Source: Caulochytrium protostelioides (lineage: Eukaryota; Chytridiomycota; Caulochytriomycetes; Caulochytriales; Caulochytriaceae). Taken from it: a DNA stretch of 53,830 bases. Below, in pieces: positions 30,813 through 40,596 of this stretch. The stretch's first letter is position 1. Every line of letters begins with the position of its first letter. Made by a program: the position numbers and the translations under genes. The notes beneath the pieces are model-generated. The model was not told the DNA's origin. It saw nothing but the letters and a program-made list of their open reading frames with translations, and ran no database searches. The DNA lies in the NCBI GenBank assembly GCA_003615045.1, contig ML014238.1:1-53830 (forward strand), in the 5' to 3' direction.

Positions 30813-32153
30813 TCAGAAGCCGCCAAAGAGCAGGCCTGCCGCGGCATCCGCGTTGCCGTTAGCCATCTCGAGAGCATGAATGGCCTCCTGCCGCGACACG
30901 CCCAAGACGACAAGCGCCGCGATCCGGTCTTCGGGCCATGCCCTCGGGCCCGAAAGATCGGCGGCGCCGGCGCCAGCCGGGGCCGTGGCTGCCGCGGGTG
31001 GCGCGGGGCTGCTGGTGCTCGTGAGCACGGTATTTGCAGATGATGCCGCCGGCGGATGCGATGTCTGCTTGATGGACGCGGCTCTTGCCGCCGCCGCCAT
31101 GGCCGCCGCCGCCGCCGGCCCCGTGGGCGCACTGATGCTGCTGCCGCTGCCGCCGCCCAGAATCTGTCCACCAGTCGTCTTTGTTTCGCCGTCTTTGCCC
31201 TCGCCGTCCTTGTACGGCTGCCCCGTCTTCGGATCGAGCCCCTCCGAGTCCCATCGCAGCGCCGGTTCGAGCTCATGCTCGGCCAGAAAAGGGATCGCCT
31301 CACCATGGATGATCAGCGCGCCCTGGGGCGTGGACAGGTCGATGTTGCACTGGAAGCGGCGCAGGGCGTCCAGACCAAAGAGCATGTCGGTGCCGAAGGA
31401 CTCCATGATGGTGAGCGAGCACTGCAGATACTGCGCGCCGATCTTGATGCCGACCGAGTGAATGCGGCCGACGATCTTAGCTGTGCCGACGCCGCGTGCC
31501 ATGCCCTGCATGCGTTCGTCGACGAGATGCATGATGTTGCAGCGCCGCGCACACTCCAAGCTCAAGATAGTGGCTTGGGCGCCGCTGTCGACGAATGCCG
31601 TGATCTTGGTCTTGTTCACCTCGACCGGCACATACAGCATCGTGACACGGCCAAAGGACTCGGGGTGGTACTCCATCGCGGCCTCCAGGTTATGTGCCAC
31701 ATTTCGGCGACGGATCGCCTCTGCAATCGCGAGCTGCGCTTCGGGGCTGAAGGGGTCGGCCTGCAACAGCGCGAGATCTGCTGGCGAGAGGCCCATCAGG
31801 TCTTCCGGATGGAAGCCGCCGTTATCGCCGCCGCTGCTGCCGCGGCTCATGGGCGCCGGCGGCGCGGTTCTCGACGGCACGGTCGCTGTCGCTGCGCTGC
31901 CCGCGGCGACCGAGCCAGCAGACGTGCCGCTCATGTTGCGGCGCACCAGCAGGATGCTGTGCTCCACGATTTTGAACTCGGAAAGCGTCTTGTCGTTACC
32001 ATCAAGACGGTCGCCGTTGAAGATGATTTCGATAAAACGCGACGGGATCTTCATTTCCTTCTCAATCGCGGCTTTTAGGACCTCAAGTGTGCTCGCGGGC
32101 GTCAACTCGAGCGAGTGGATGTCCCCCTCATCGTTGGTGATCGACAACTGCAT
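30813..32153 (-). CDS. DDI1: DNA-damage-inducible protein 1, UBL-RVP-UBA proteasome shuttle protease
   Basis: It binds ubiquitinated substrates and the proteasome, and cleaves heavily ubiquitinated proteins with a retroviral-type aspartyl protease. It is 446 residues. The UBL is residues 1-72 (MQLSITNDEGD..IIFNGDRL..SILLVRR). A helical domain lies near 115-160 (LMGLSPADLALLQADPF). The protease has the catalytic AFVDSGAQATILS with D189-S190-G191, then MARGVGTAKIVGRIH and DMLFGLDALRRFQCNIDL. The C-terminal UBA is residues 402-446 (WPEDRIAALVVLGVSRQEAI). All three domains are present in the normal order, so this is a complete full-length form. The catalytic aspartate is intact. Confidence 0.97.
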   Translation of the reverse strand: MQLSITNDEGDIHSLELTPASTLEVLKAAIEKEMKIPSRFIEIIFNGDRLDGNDKTLSEFKIVEHSILLVRRNMSGTSAGSVAAGSAATATVPSRTAPPAPMSRGSSGGDNGGFHPEDLMGLSPADLALLQADPFSPEAQLAIAEAIRRRNVAHNLEAAMEYHPESFGRVTMLYVPVEVNKTKITAFVDSGAQATILSLECARRCNIMHLVDERMQGMARGVGTAKIVGRIHSVGIKIGAQYLQCSLTIMESFGTDMLFGLDALRRFQCNIDLSTPQGALIIHGEAIPFLAEHELEPALRWDSEGLDPKTGQPYKDGEGKDGETKTTGGQILGGGSGSSISAPTGPAAAAAMAAAARAASIKQTSHPPAASSANTVLTSTSSPAPPAAATAPAGAGAADLSGPRAWPEDRIAALVVLGVSRQEAIHALEMANGNADAAAGLLFGGF

Positions 32154-33028
32154 CCTGGTGAACCGAATGAAACAGAAAGGAAGCTATAGGCAATTCTCTC
32201 GCCACACAGCGTAACTCGTGGCTTGTGGCAGGGCAAGGCGGGGCACGGCGGATAGGCGGAAGAACGGCGTCTGGGAGATGCCGCGTTGGTCGCAGAAATG
32301 TTGAGTCGGCGCCAGCAGACCACTTTCCTTGTGCTAACAGCTCTTCAGGACGTCTCCAGATGATCGTCACCATCCTTGCATCGTCGGCGCTCTGTTACGC
32401 GTCACTTGTATCTGTCGCGTGTCAGGATCGTGGCATCTTGTACAAGCATGAAATGTCTGCGACCTGCCGCCATTCGAAGGCTCACCTGTTCGCGAGCGGG
32501 GAGATCGGCCACGTTGGCAGCGCCCCTGCGCCGCGCTCCAACGTCGGCCCCCTTTGGGGCCGCCGTAAAGCAAAAGCAAAAAGAAATGAGGAAAATACGC
32601 AGAGATTGGTCATGCTGCGCCAAGCTTTGCGCGACTCTTCTAGTAACGCGTTCAAGCTTCCACGCGGAAATGCATCATGCTTGGCATTCGGTTCATAGGC
32701 AGTTTCTCTTCAACCACGTTCAACCACGTGCTCTACTATCTCGAGGACGAGTTCGTGAAGTCATCGGGATCGAAGGAGTCCCGAAGTCCGAGTGGGCACA
32801 ACAACCTGGGAAATTTGCTGAAGACAGCAGAATCCCTGAAGTCCCGATCCGATCTGGATACCATATTTGACGCCTTCGACAAATTTACATGCTACAAAAA
32901 ACCCGCCTGGCCTCGGCCGCCAGGCGGGTTTTTTGTACTAATCTTTCTGAAGGACGCCGCTGTATGAGGCGGATCATGATACCGGAAAGGGAGGCGGCAG
33001 TTCGGCGTCATCCGGGATCCACACGAGA
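32154..33028. other. Intergenic region between SEC10 3' end and DDI1 5' end
   Basis: 875 nt with chance frames only. It must hold the SEC10 3' UTR and the DDI1 promoter. Its notable content is the perfect 19-bp hairpin at 32893-32937. A CACGTG lies at about 32727-32732. Confidence 0.5.
32893..32937. terminator. Perfect 19-bp terminator-like hairpin after SEC10
   Basis: Left arm TACAAAAAACCCGCCTGGC (32893-32911), loop CTCGGCC, right arm 32919-32937, with no mismatch. The stem has a GC-rich core flanked by six A and six T, exactly the form of a bidirectional bacterial Rho-independent terminator. Here it lies 92 nt past the SEC10 stop on the minus strand. In a eukaryote its role is unknown: an RNA stem-loop, a small-RNA precursor, a mobile fragment or a cruciform are all possible. 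The structure is certain and the function is not. Confidence 0.6.
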
Positions 33029-35809
33029 CTACCGGCGCTCGCGGTCCCGCATGACGGCCTTCTGAAGTCCCAAGTCGCGCTCGTACTGACTCATCTTGGA
33101 CCAGTCCAGCCGGGACTGCAAAAACGGAAATAGAACTTGGGCTTCGACTTTGGCGAGATGGCCCTCGTTGATCACGGTCCACAGGTTCTCAGGCTTGACG
33201 ATGTAAAGCGTGCCCAGCTCCTTGAGCATCTCGAAGCGCTCAGTTAAGGCAGGCATATCGAGTTCGCTCATGATGCGGTGGTACAGGGCAAAGTCGCGCG
33301 CCAACAGCAGTCCGCCCGTGCAGCTGATACTGAGTTTCTTGACGTGGTCCAGCAAATGATGAAAAAGGAGCAGCCCCACGCTGTTGAGGAAAGCCATCTG
33401 ATTCTCGCGATCCGCGGTCTGGTTCGCCGGCCCGGCGAGGTGCTCGCTGAGCTTCGAAAACACCACCCGCAAGAAAGCGACGATCGCCTGGCACGTGGCG
33501 GTCGGTGTATCCTCGGCTTGCGGGAGCGGGACCGCCTCGGCGAGCAACGCGGCCTGCGCGGCCTGCGCCGCGGCCTTAATCGGGTTCACGGGCTCCGGCG
33601 TTTCAGTGATGCGATACTCCGTCTTGCGCTGCTTACTGAGCAACTGGTCGATCCACGCCGAGACGGCGTCCAGCTGTTTACTCAGCAAGGCGTTGATGCG
33701 GAACTCGACCGCCGCAACGAGGTCGTTCCTGAGGACGACGGCCTCGCGGTGGCAGGGGGCCAGGCTGGAGACGACGGGCACGACCGTATGCTGAAAATGG
33801 ATCTGGAGCAGCTGCAGGATATCGTTGACCGCAGGAATCATGGGCAACTGCGCGAACGTCGGGGCGACTGTCAGATCGGCGTTTTGGAGGTCTTCGATCG
33901 CCATCTCGAGCGCGCGCTCCAAGTAGTCGTGCCCGAGGTGCTCGATCAGCTCTTTGAAGAATAGCGTGTGCGCGCGCGGCTGATCGCCTTTTCGGGTGAG
34001 CTCGTGGCAGCGGCGGGCTGATGCGATATGGAGCTGCAGCATCAGCATCGCGGTCTCCACGCAGGGCACTCCCCGGCCGTCCGGCGACGTGGGGCCGCGA
34101 TTGGCTGATTCCTTTTCCGATGCCTTGTCACCGGTGAGGGTCGAAAGGAACGCGGTCATTTGAGCCGAGAGGTTCGCAGCTGTCTTTTTGGAGGGGTTGT
34201 TCTTGAGCTTCATGGCTTTCACATGCATCGCCTCATAGTTGTTGAATACGAGCAACGCCTTGCCGAGCAACGCTTTAAAGAGCCGCTGCTCGAGGATTTG
34301 GTAGCGCTGGTGGTCCAGATATGGCACAAACAGGTCTTCGGCACAACGCTCGAGCAGGTTCGTCAAATACGCTGCGTCATTCACCGATACGAGCTCGAGA
34401 TTGCGGAGGCTCCGAACGAGTCGCCAGATGAGGTGGTGCGCTAAGGTCAGATGTTGCACAAAGTAGAGCGGGCTGCGGTCCAAGGCGGCGGCAAGAAAGT
34501 TCTCGAGGTAGTTTTGCAGGGTCTGTGCGAACATACGCTGAATGAATTTGCCCATCACCTGGGAGGGCACGGGAAACACAGCCTGCAGCGTTTCCCAGTC
34601 GCGATGACACGTTTCATTCATGTCCGTGCACAGCTGCTGCAGCGTCGGGTGCGTCACGTCGCCACCAAGGGCTTCTTCAACGAGCACGTGGTGCACGGCG
34701 CGATGGGGGATCGCGTCCGGCACGGCCGAGGGATCGGCCGCGAATGTTGTCTCGCCCAAACTCATCCCGGCGCCGGGACTGCCGCTCGCGCTCATCCCGG
34801 AGGCTGCCGCCGTGCCCGGGCTCGGGTGATGCGACCCCTGCGGGGATGCATCGGCGGCCGCCTGGCTCGACAAGGGCGAGTGTAGTCGTTCGGCGCTGAG
34901 TTTGGTCTGGTTCATAAAGAACTCGTGCTGGTTGATCCAGAGCCCGACGACGCTGTCGCCGCCATTGAACTCAGTCAGGATGCGCGCATACTGCCGCATC
35001 TTGCCCAGATGGCGCTCGCGCAACGCGCTGTCGAAGCTGGCGAGGAACCGCTTCTCCAGCGCCTCCGAGTACGTCTCGATGGCCTTGCGGGCACGGTCGA
35101 TATCGGTGACATCGACTTCGCGCGCGATCGCCGAGAGCCGGCGGACCATGATGGCGGCGCGCGACTCGCCCGCGGGACCACCGTCGATAAGCGCATCGAG
35201 CTGGCCATGGCGTCCCGTATTGAGCTCATTGAGGATCGCGATCAGATCCGTGGCCTCTGAGGCGCGAGTACGCTGTTTGTCGATCGTTTCGAGCTGCTCG
35301 CCGATGCGCACCGCCGTGTTGCCGACGTCGGCGAGCCCACTCTCGAGACCTTCGAATGCCGTCTGCACGTGGTACGTCGCCGTCTGCAGCTGCGCCAGTT
35401 TCTGGCGCCGGAATGGCTCCCCAGCCGCGATCTCATCTTCAATGTTGTTGATTTTCCCCTGAATGGTGCGCTTCAACTTATTGAGCTGCTCGAGGGTCGC
35501 GCCGAACACGTCCGCGTATGCCTGCGGCGAGAAGTCCGCGAGCGCCGCGGACGGAGTCGATCGCATGAGCGACAGCGACGGCGACGGCGACGTCGTCCGC
35601 GCGGCTGATCCGCTCGACGCCGCTGCCGATGTTGCTGCGCCCGCTGCCGACGCCACCGGAATCGCGGCCGTCACTTGGTGGATAAACGCAATCGGGTTGA
35701 ACTGGTCGCGAAAGTATTCAGCCGTCCATGTCGTCGTCGTCGTCGCGCCGGCGCCGGCATTGGTGGCGAGGGGGCCTAGCGAGGCGGCCCCTTCAATCGC
35801 GTGGGCCAT
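33029..35809 (-). CDS. SEC10: Exocyst complex component Sec10/EXOC5
   Basis: A subunit of the octameric exocyst that tethers secretory vesicles to the plasma membrane. It is 926 residues from the ATG at 35809; the frame extends upstream but that stretch is Cys/Arg-rich and unlike the family. An Ala/Thr/Ser-rich N-terminus leads to FRDQFNPIAFIHQV, then a coiled coil (LEQLNKLKRTIQGKINNIEDEI). The Sec10 core follows: ATDLIAILNELN, RRLSAIAREV, IETYSEALEKRFLASFD, MRQYARILTEFNGGDSVVGL and WINQHEFFMNQ. The C-terminal half is helical (LFHHLLDHVKKLSISCTGGL). A disordered Ser/Gly insert lies near residues 325-375. It is followed on the same strand by DDI1 across 875 nt. Confidence 0.9.
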   Translation of the reverse strand: MAHAIEGAASLGPLATNAGAGATTTTTWTAEYFRDQFNPIAFIHQVTAAIPVASAAGAATSAAASSGSAARTTSPSPSLSLMRSTPSAALADFSPQAYADVFGATLEQLNKLKRTIQGKINNIEDEIAAGEPFRRQKLAQLQTATYHVQTAFEGLESGLADVGNTAVRIGEQLETIDKQRTRASEATDLIAILNELNTGRHGQLDALIDGGPAGESRAAIMVRRLSAIAREVDVTDIDRARKAIETYSEALEKRFLASFDSALRERHLGKMRQYARILTEFNGGDSVVGLWINQHEFFMNQTKLSAERLHSPLSSQAAADASPQGSHHPSPGTAAASGMSASGSPGAGMSLGETTFAADPSAVPDAIPHRAVHHVLVEEALGGDVTHPTLQQLCTDMNETCHRDWETLQAVFPVPSQVMGKFIQRMFAQTLQNYLENFLAAALDRSPLYFVQHLTLAHHLIWRLVRSLRNLELVSVNDAAYLTNLLERCAEDLFVPYLDHQRYQILEQRLFKALLGKALLVFNNYEAMHVKAMKLKNNPSKKTAANLSAQMTAFLSTLTGDKASEKESANRGPTSPDGRGVPCVETAMLMLQLHIASARRCHELTRKGDQPRAHTLFFKELIEHLGHDYLERALEMAIEDLQNADLTVAPTFAQLPMIPAVNDILQLLQIHFQHTVVPVVSSLAPCHREAVVLRNDLVAAVEFRINALLSKQLDAVSAWIDQLLSKQRKTEYRITETPEPVNPIKAAAQAAQAALLAEAVPLPQAEDTPTATCQAIVAFLRVVFSKLSEHLAGPANQTADRENQMAFLNSVGLLLFHHLLDHVKKLSISCTGGLLLARDFALYHRIMSELDMPALTERFEMLKELGTLYIVKPENLWTVINEGHLAKVEAQVLFPFLQSRLDWSKMSQYERDLGLQKAVMRDRERR

Positions 35810-36504
35810 CGCCGCGGTCAGAGGCCAGCAATGCCAGCAGTGAGAACGAAGCGGGATCTGTCGGGAGGAGGGTCTGCGGCAAGCGCAGTAGCGACGTGCG
35901 ATCACGCACGCGGCGTCATCTCCGACCGCTCCCCGTGAAAGTCCCGTCACGACGGGTCCTCGGGACCGTGATCATCCGCCCTATATGCATCGACGCGGGG
36001 ATCGCGCGGATGCGGCAGCAACTCTCTTTTGTAGAGAGCGTCCCGGGTGGGCGGTCACGTGGGGGAAGCATGCTCGCGGCATTCCGATCGCACCCCGACA
36101 TCGCACGAACGATCAGCACGCACTCAGGCGGGAAGAGGGTGCGTGGTCGCTGGGCGCGAGTGACGTTGTGGCAAGAGCGAGTGCCCGAGTGAGTGAGGGG
36201 GAAAGGCGATAAATGAGGCGTTATGCCACATCGTTGCGCTTCTTTCCCAACCAAGCCCCGCTCCCCCGCTCCTTGCCTTCCATGAGATACAGCATACATG
36301 TCCATCCATCCATCGGTCGTCGACGTCATGAGAAGCGAGACGACTGACTGAATCATCCAGGTGATCGAGCATACGGTCGACATGTTCCTACACGTGGTTC
36401 ATGCATCGGGCGATTGCCGCGATGCGACAAGCGCCTTCAGCAAGGAGGGACAATAATGGATTCTCCATATTTCATGATGGCGGTATTCTCATCTCATCAC
36501 AGAA
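35810..36504. other. Intergenic region between LRRC71-like 3' end and SEC10 5' end
   Basis: 695 nt without a supportable gene. A CACGTG at 36056-36061 lies about 247 nt upstream of the SEC10 start, and another lies near 36392. No strong hairpin or repeat is seen. Confidence 0.45.
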
Positions 36505-38563
36505 CTAAGGACACAGCGACGTGGTAACGGCCGGCGTCGTCGGGGCCACCTTCGCGATCGCAAGCAGCCGGCGAAGCGCTGGGTTATCGATATCCCCCAA
36601 GGCGTGAGCCAGCGCGGCATTGCCCTCCAAGATCCGAAGGCGAGCGAGCCCGGCGCCGAGGCCACGGTCACTCGCGAAAGCCGCAGAGATTTCCTGGTCG
36701 CGGGCGGCGGCCGCGAACGCGCGCAGCGAGGCAGCCGTGACGCCGGTGTTCCACGTCACATTGAGGCTCGAGAGCCCCCGGTTCAGCGGCAAGTAGAGCG
36801 ATCCTTCATACTCGAACACCGTATCCTCGGGGCCATACAAAATCTCCACCTCTGGCCGCGATCCGGAGGTCCGCAAGCCGGCGGCCGATGCATCCACGGA
36901 CGACGACACGCCGACAGCGCCGGGGCTCGCGGTGCCGTTAGCGGCGACCCCGCCCGCCGCATTCGTGGCGCTCTTGGCATTGAGGCTCGGCCGTACCTCG
37001 CCGGTCGTGAGGTGCTTGCCGGCCAAGTCCTTGCCTGCGTCCTTGCCGAGCGCGCTGGCCGCTGGTGCATTCGCTGCGGCGTTAACACTGGCCGCCGCAC
37101 TCGCCGTCGCGCCCGCCGTCGCGGTGTTATTTTCCTTCGTCGGGCTTGCCGACGTCTCTTTGCGCGGCTTGACCGCGCGCTTCGGCGACGTGCTGATCTG
37201 CGCCAGACTGCCGTTCGAGCCGTTCTTGGGCCCCAGCTTCATGTTGGCCTGGCTCCCGCGGCGTCCGAGCGCCGAGCCGCCCGTTTTTTTTCCGCGGTGC
37301 ACGGCTTCGTCTTGCTCGCGCTTGAACTTTTCTTCTTCTGAGAGCGCCTTGCGGCGGAGGTACGCGGCAGCGTCGTCCGGCGGGGCGACACGCGTGCCCA
37401 GACTCTGCGCCAGCGCCACGAGCCCAGCATCTCCCACGTGGTTGCGCGCCAGGCACAGCAAGCCCAGCGTCCGGTTCGTCCGCAGCATCGCGGCAAACGC
37501 CGAACCCGCGACCGAGGTGAACTTGTTGTGGCTCAGCACGAGCGCCGCCAGCGCGGGATGCTGCTGCAACCATCCCGCGGCAGCCACCGCAAAGCTGTCG
37601 TCAAGTTGGTTGCCTTTCAGCGACAGGTACTTCAAAGTATCACCCGATCCCGGGCGCAGCATGCACGCGAGTTGGTTGACGCCTTCTAAGGCTTCTTCGT
37701 CGGCATCGCTTTCATACTCCACCAGGTTCTCAGGATCAAGGATCGTGATGTAATCCACCATCAATACCTCGATCGAGGGAATGACGCCCGGCATCGAGAT
37801 CAGCGTATAAAAGATTTCGGCCGGCATGGCAATATTCCAGAATCTACCCGAGACAAAAAAAAAAAAAGAAAGAGCATGGCCAAGCCCGGCGTGAGTCCAC
37901 CCATTGATCAACATTGGCAGAGTCCCCGTCATGTGCAGGTTTCTTCGTCCCAGACGGCCTCTTGCACTTATCGCAGCTAACTCACTTGATTTGTGTCAAA
38001 TGGTGATATTTGGGCATCACGAGTCCTATCACTTGCAACGTGTTGTCCATGGGCAACGTCATATTGGCGATTTCCCATTGCACGAGCTCCTCAGTGCCAT
38101 CCTGGTGCTGCCCCACGAGCGTGATGGCCTTCTCGTCTTCGTGCCGCGCCATGCCCGCAAGACTCGGCACCGTCGACAGCGACGCCGTCGTGGCCGACGC
38201 TGCAGCCGCTGCAGACGCTGCAGACGCCGCTGCTGCGGTCGCGGCCGCCGCCGCCATCGACTCGGCCGCCATGTGCGAGCCGCTCCGCGGCGGCATGACG
38301 GGGGGCTCGACCGCGCCCGCCGCCGTGTTGGCCGCCGCGGTCGGATGCATCGCCCGCGGCGAGGGGCAGCGGTATCGCAGCGGCATGATGCTCAGCCCGC
38401 CCTTGCGCGCCGACTCGTCGTAGTCGGCCAGAAAGCGCTGAATCGGGGGCAAGGGTGGCGCGGCGGCCGCGGCCGCGGCCACGGCTGCAGCGGCATAGGC
38501 GCCGCCGGCGCCGCTGGCGTGGGGATGGGCGGCCGACGGCGCGCCGGCCGTGGCGGGCGGCAT
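36505..38563 (-). CDS. LRRC71: LRRC71-like leucine-rich-repeat protein
   Basis: Exons are 38563-37986 and 37843-36505, with a 142-nt phase-2 intron whose acceptor follows a long T-run. Joined length is 638 residues. The Ala/Pro-rich N-terminus is followed by EELVQWEIANMTLPMDNTLQ, then YHHLTQIK joined to FWNIAMPAEIF across the splice. Leucine-rich repeats follow (LKYLSLKGNQLDD, LAALVLSHNKFTSVAG, LGLLCLARNHVGDAGLVALAQ), then a basic RRKALSEEEKFKREQDE segment, a Lys/Ser/Ala-rich linker, and a further repeat (LNRGLSSLNVTWNTGVT). This order, with a charged linker splitting the repeats, resembles LRRC71, a protein conserved in ciliated organisms. The function is not established. Skipping the intron instead gives a frame with an implausible FFFF stretch. 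Confidence 0.7.
37844..37985 (-). other. Intron of LRRC71-like gene
   Basis: On the minus strand the donor is ATCAA|GTGAGTTA and the acceptor is a poly-T tract then GGGTAG|ATTCTGG. Splicing restores one frame (..LTQIK-FWNIAMP..) and removes the TGA that ends the exon-1 frame. Confidence 0.75.
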
Positions 38564-39240
38564 GGATCACGCGATCGCCGTGGATAAAGCGCCGGTGGTG
38601 GAGGCAAGCCGACACGCAGGCACGTGTCGCAGCAGGCAACGACAGCAACGGATCTCAGGGGATTTCCTGTGCTATGGTGTGATGGGGTGAGATCCCAAGT
38701 GGACGTAATCGTGCACCCAGCTTCGCTTCTCATGGCGAGATCTGCACGATTGGGACCCTGATTCAAACTGGCATACCGCGAATTTCATTGCGATCCGCGG
38801 TATGAAGCCCGTCCTTCGGCCACCGTTCAACATTGCATGCAATCGTGCATCCGATGCGCCAGATGGCTGGTCAGCTCGGGCACATGGGGTACACACTCGT
38901 CCATCCGCGGGCGGCCCCGATGATGCGTCTGTCAGCGGAGCTGAGCTTGAAAGTCGTCTCGCTGCCGGGCGCGACCATTCTGTGGCTTGGGCGCCGACGT
39001 CGATCGCTCACGAGGACCGCGCTTGGCTGTGGCTTGTGCACCAGCAACCCCCTTCGGGACCATCGAGAAGCCTTGAGGCCAGAGATGTATAAAAATGAAT
39101 GTATATGTATATGACAGTGTGCATGCGCATGGCTACAGCACCATTGTAGGAAGAAGGAATAGTACAGTTGATACTCTAGGTATGTTACAAGATGGTGGGA
39201 TGCATGAAGTGATGTTGGCACCACCCTTCTGACGATGCCG
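38564..39240. other. Intergenic region between CCDC77 3' end and LRRC71-like 5' end
   Basis: 677 nt with no supportable gene. An AT-rich part (39085-39190) probably serves as the CCDC77 3' UTR and poly-A region. Confidence 0.45.
38621..38626 (-). promoter_or_regulatory. CACGTG 58 nt before the LRRC71-like ATG
   Basis: The palindromic core sits at the same distance range as in the cyclophilin and 5487 genes. The regulatory role is inferred. Confidence 0.35.
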
Positions 39241-40596
39241 CTAGATGTGCAGGCTGCGGACATCTTGCTCGACATCGTAGACTTTGCCCTTGAGGCGATG
39301 GATCTCTGAGGAGAGCGCGCCCGCTTTCTGGCCGGTAGCATGCGCCATCGCGAGCAGCCGCAGCTCGCGGTCTTCGAGCGTGCCATACCGGTAGCAATTT
39401 TGCTCGACGGCTTTGAGCTGCTTGCGCAAGGCCATAATGTCGTTCGTGAACCCTTCGATTTCATAGTCGCGCCGCTTTTTGAGGCTCTGGTAGCTCGAGG
39501 TCAGGGTCTCGATTCGATTGACGAGATGGGCGTGCTTTTTCTTGCCGGTTTCGACCTCGTTTTCAAGCTGCTCACGCAGCGTACGGACCTCATCCTCCTT
39601 CTTGGCGAGCTGGTATCGGATATTGCTGAGTAGCCCCTCGTTCTTGCGGGTGACTTGCCCCTCCACGCGTTTTTCAAGGGTCTGGAACCGTTTAGCATGC
39701 GCATTTTGGGCATCGCGCAACTGCTTGACTTCGCTGGTTAGCGCCGCCTTTTGCTGCTGCATCGCGTGCTCCCGCCGCAAAAACGCCTTTTTGGTGAGCA
39801 GCACATCGCGCGTATTTTCGCGGTTGAGTGCGCGTAAGCGGTGGATCTGCTGGGTCAGCTCGGAGATGCGGTCAGCCTCTTGGTGTCGCCGGACTTTCTC
39901 CTCGTCTTCGCGGATGCGGCGGTCGCGCAAAAGGCCCTCGACGGCTTCCTCGTACGCTTTGCGTTCTTCCTCGCGCTGGATCTGCATCGCCTCGGCGCGC
40001 ATTCGCAACGCCGTCAGCTCGTCTTCCTCGCTCAGCAACGCATCCGCCAGCCGCCGCTCATCCAACGGATCTTTCTGGTGCTGGTGTTGCTGCTGATGCT
40101 GATGCTGCGGGTCATCGTTGACGAGGGTGGCCGATGACTGGATATGGCGCTGGTCAATGCGGGTCTTAAAGTACGTTGTCTCGTCAGGCATCCGGCCTTC
40201 AGTCATGGCCAGCAAACACCGGATCTTTTTCCGGTCCTTGATTTCCTGGACTCGCATCTCGTCGTTTTCGGCAATCACGCGCAAGAGCTTCTTGCGGTCG
40301 TCGTAGCCGCAGACCCGCGTGTCGCTCAAACTCGCCTGCAGCGCCGCGATCTCCGCACATCGCTGGTTCAACTCCCACGCGGCTTTATGCGCTTCGTCGT
40401 GGCTGATCTGCAGCGCGTCGATCTGGGCCAGAGCGTCATCATAGTCGCGCGCCGCCCGCTCAAGTTTGTCCCGGTAGTACGCCAGCAGCGTCCCGTCCCC
40501 GCCCTCGGCGCCGGCGAGCGCCGCAAGGCCGTCGGCGGGTACCGACGCCGCCGCTGACGACGCTCCAGTGGAGCCGCGCTTAGACGTCGCGGCCAT
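39241..40596 (-). CDS. CCDC77: CCDC77-like coiled-coil protein (centrosome/basal body)
   Basis: 451 residues, nearly all coiled coil. The N-terminal part matches the CCDC77 pattern: LLAYYRDKLERAARDYDDAL, ISHDEAHKAAWELNQRCAEI and ALQASLSDTRVC. It then has the diagnostic block VIAENDEMRVQEIKDRKKIR with CLLAM.. and ETTYFK. A His/Gln run (about 163-174) breaks the coil. Long heptad stretches follow (EEERKAYEEAVEGLLRDRR and onward) to a short C-terminus ending VRSLHI. In animals CCDC77 is a centrosome or ciliary-base protein, and its presence suits an organism that makes flagellated cells. It lies just downstream of the LRRC71-like gene on the same strand. The start is the first ATG. Confidence 0.8.
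   Translation of the reverse strand: MAATSKRGSTGASSAAASVPADGLAALAGAEGGDGTLLAYYRDKLERAARDYDDALAQIDALQISHDEAHKAAWELNQRCAEIAALQASLSDTRVCGYDDRKKLLRVIAENDEMRVQEIKDRKKIRCLLAMTEGRMPDETTYFKTRIDQRHIQSSATLVNDDPQHQHQQQHQHQKDPLDERRLADALLSEEDELTALRMRAEAMQIQREEERKAYEEAVEGLLRDRRIREDEEKVRRHQEADRISELTQQIHRLRALNRENTRDVLLTKKAFLRREHAMQQQKAALTSEVKQLRDAQNAHAKRFQTLEKRVEGQVTRKNEGLLSNIRYQLAKKEDEVRTLREQLENEVETGKKKHAHLVNRIETLTSSYQSLKKRRDYEIEGFTNDIMALRKQLKAVEQNCYRYGTLEDRELRLLAMAHATGQKAGALSSEIHRLKGKVYDVEQDVRSLHI

Noticed and set aside
32600-33000. Bacterial contamination as the source of the terminator-like hairpin
   Set aside because: The flanks run continuously into two clear eukaryotic genes (SEC10 and DDI1), and no bacterial gene is present. 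Only the hairpin looks bacterial.
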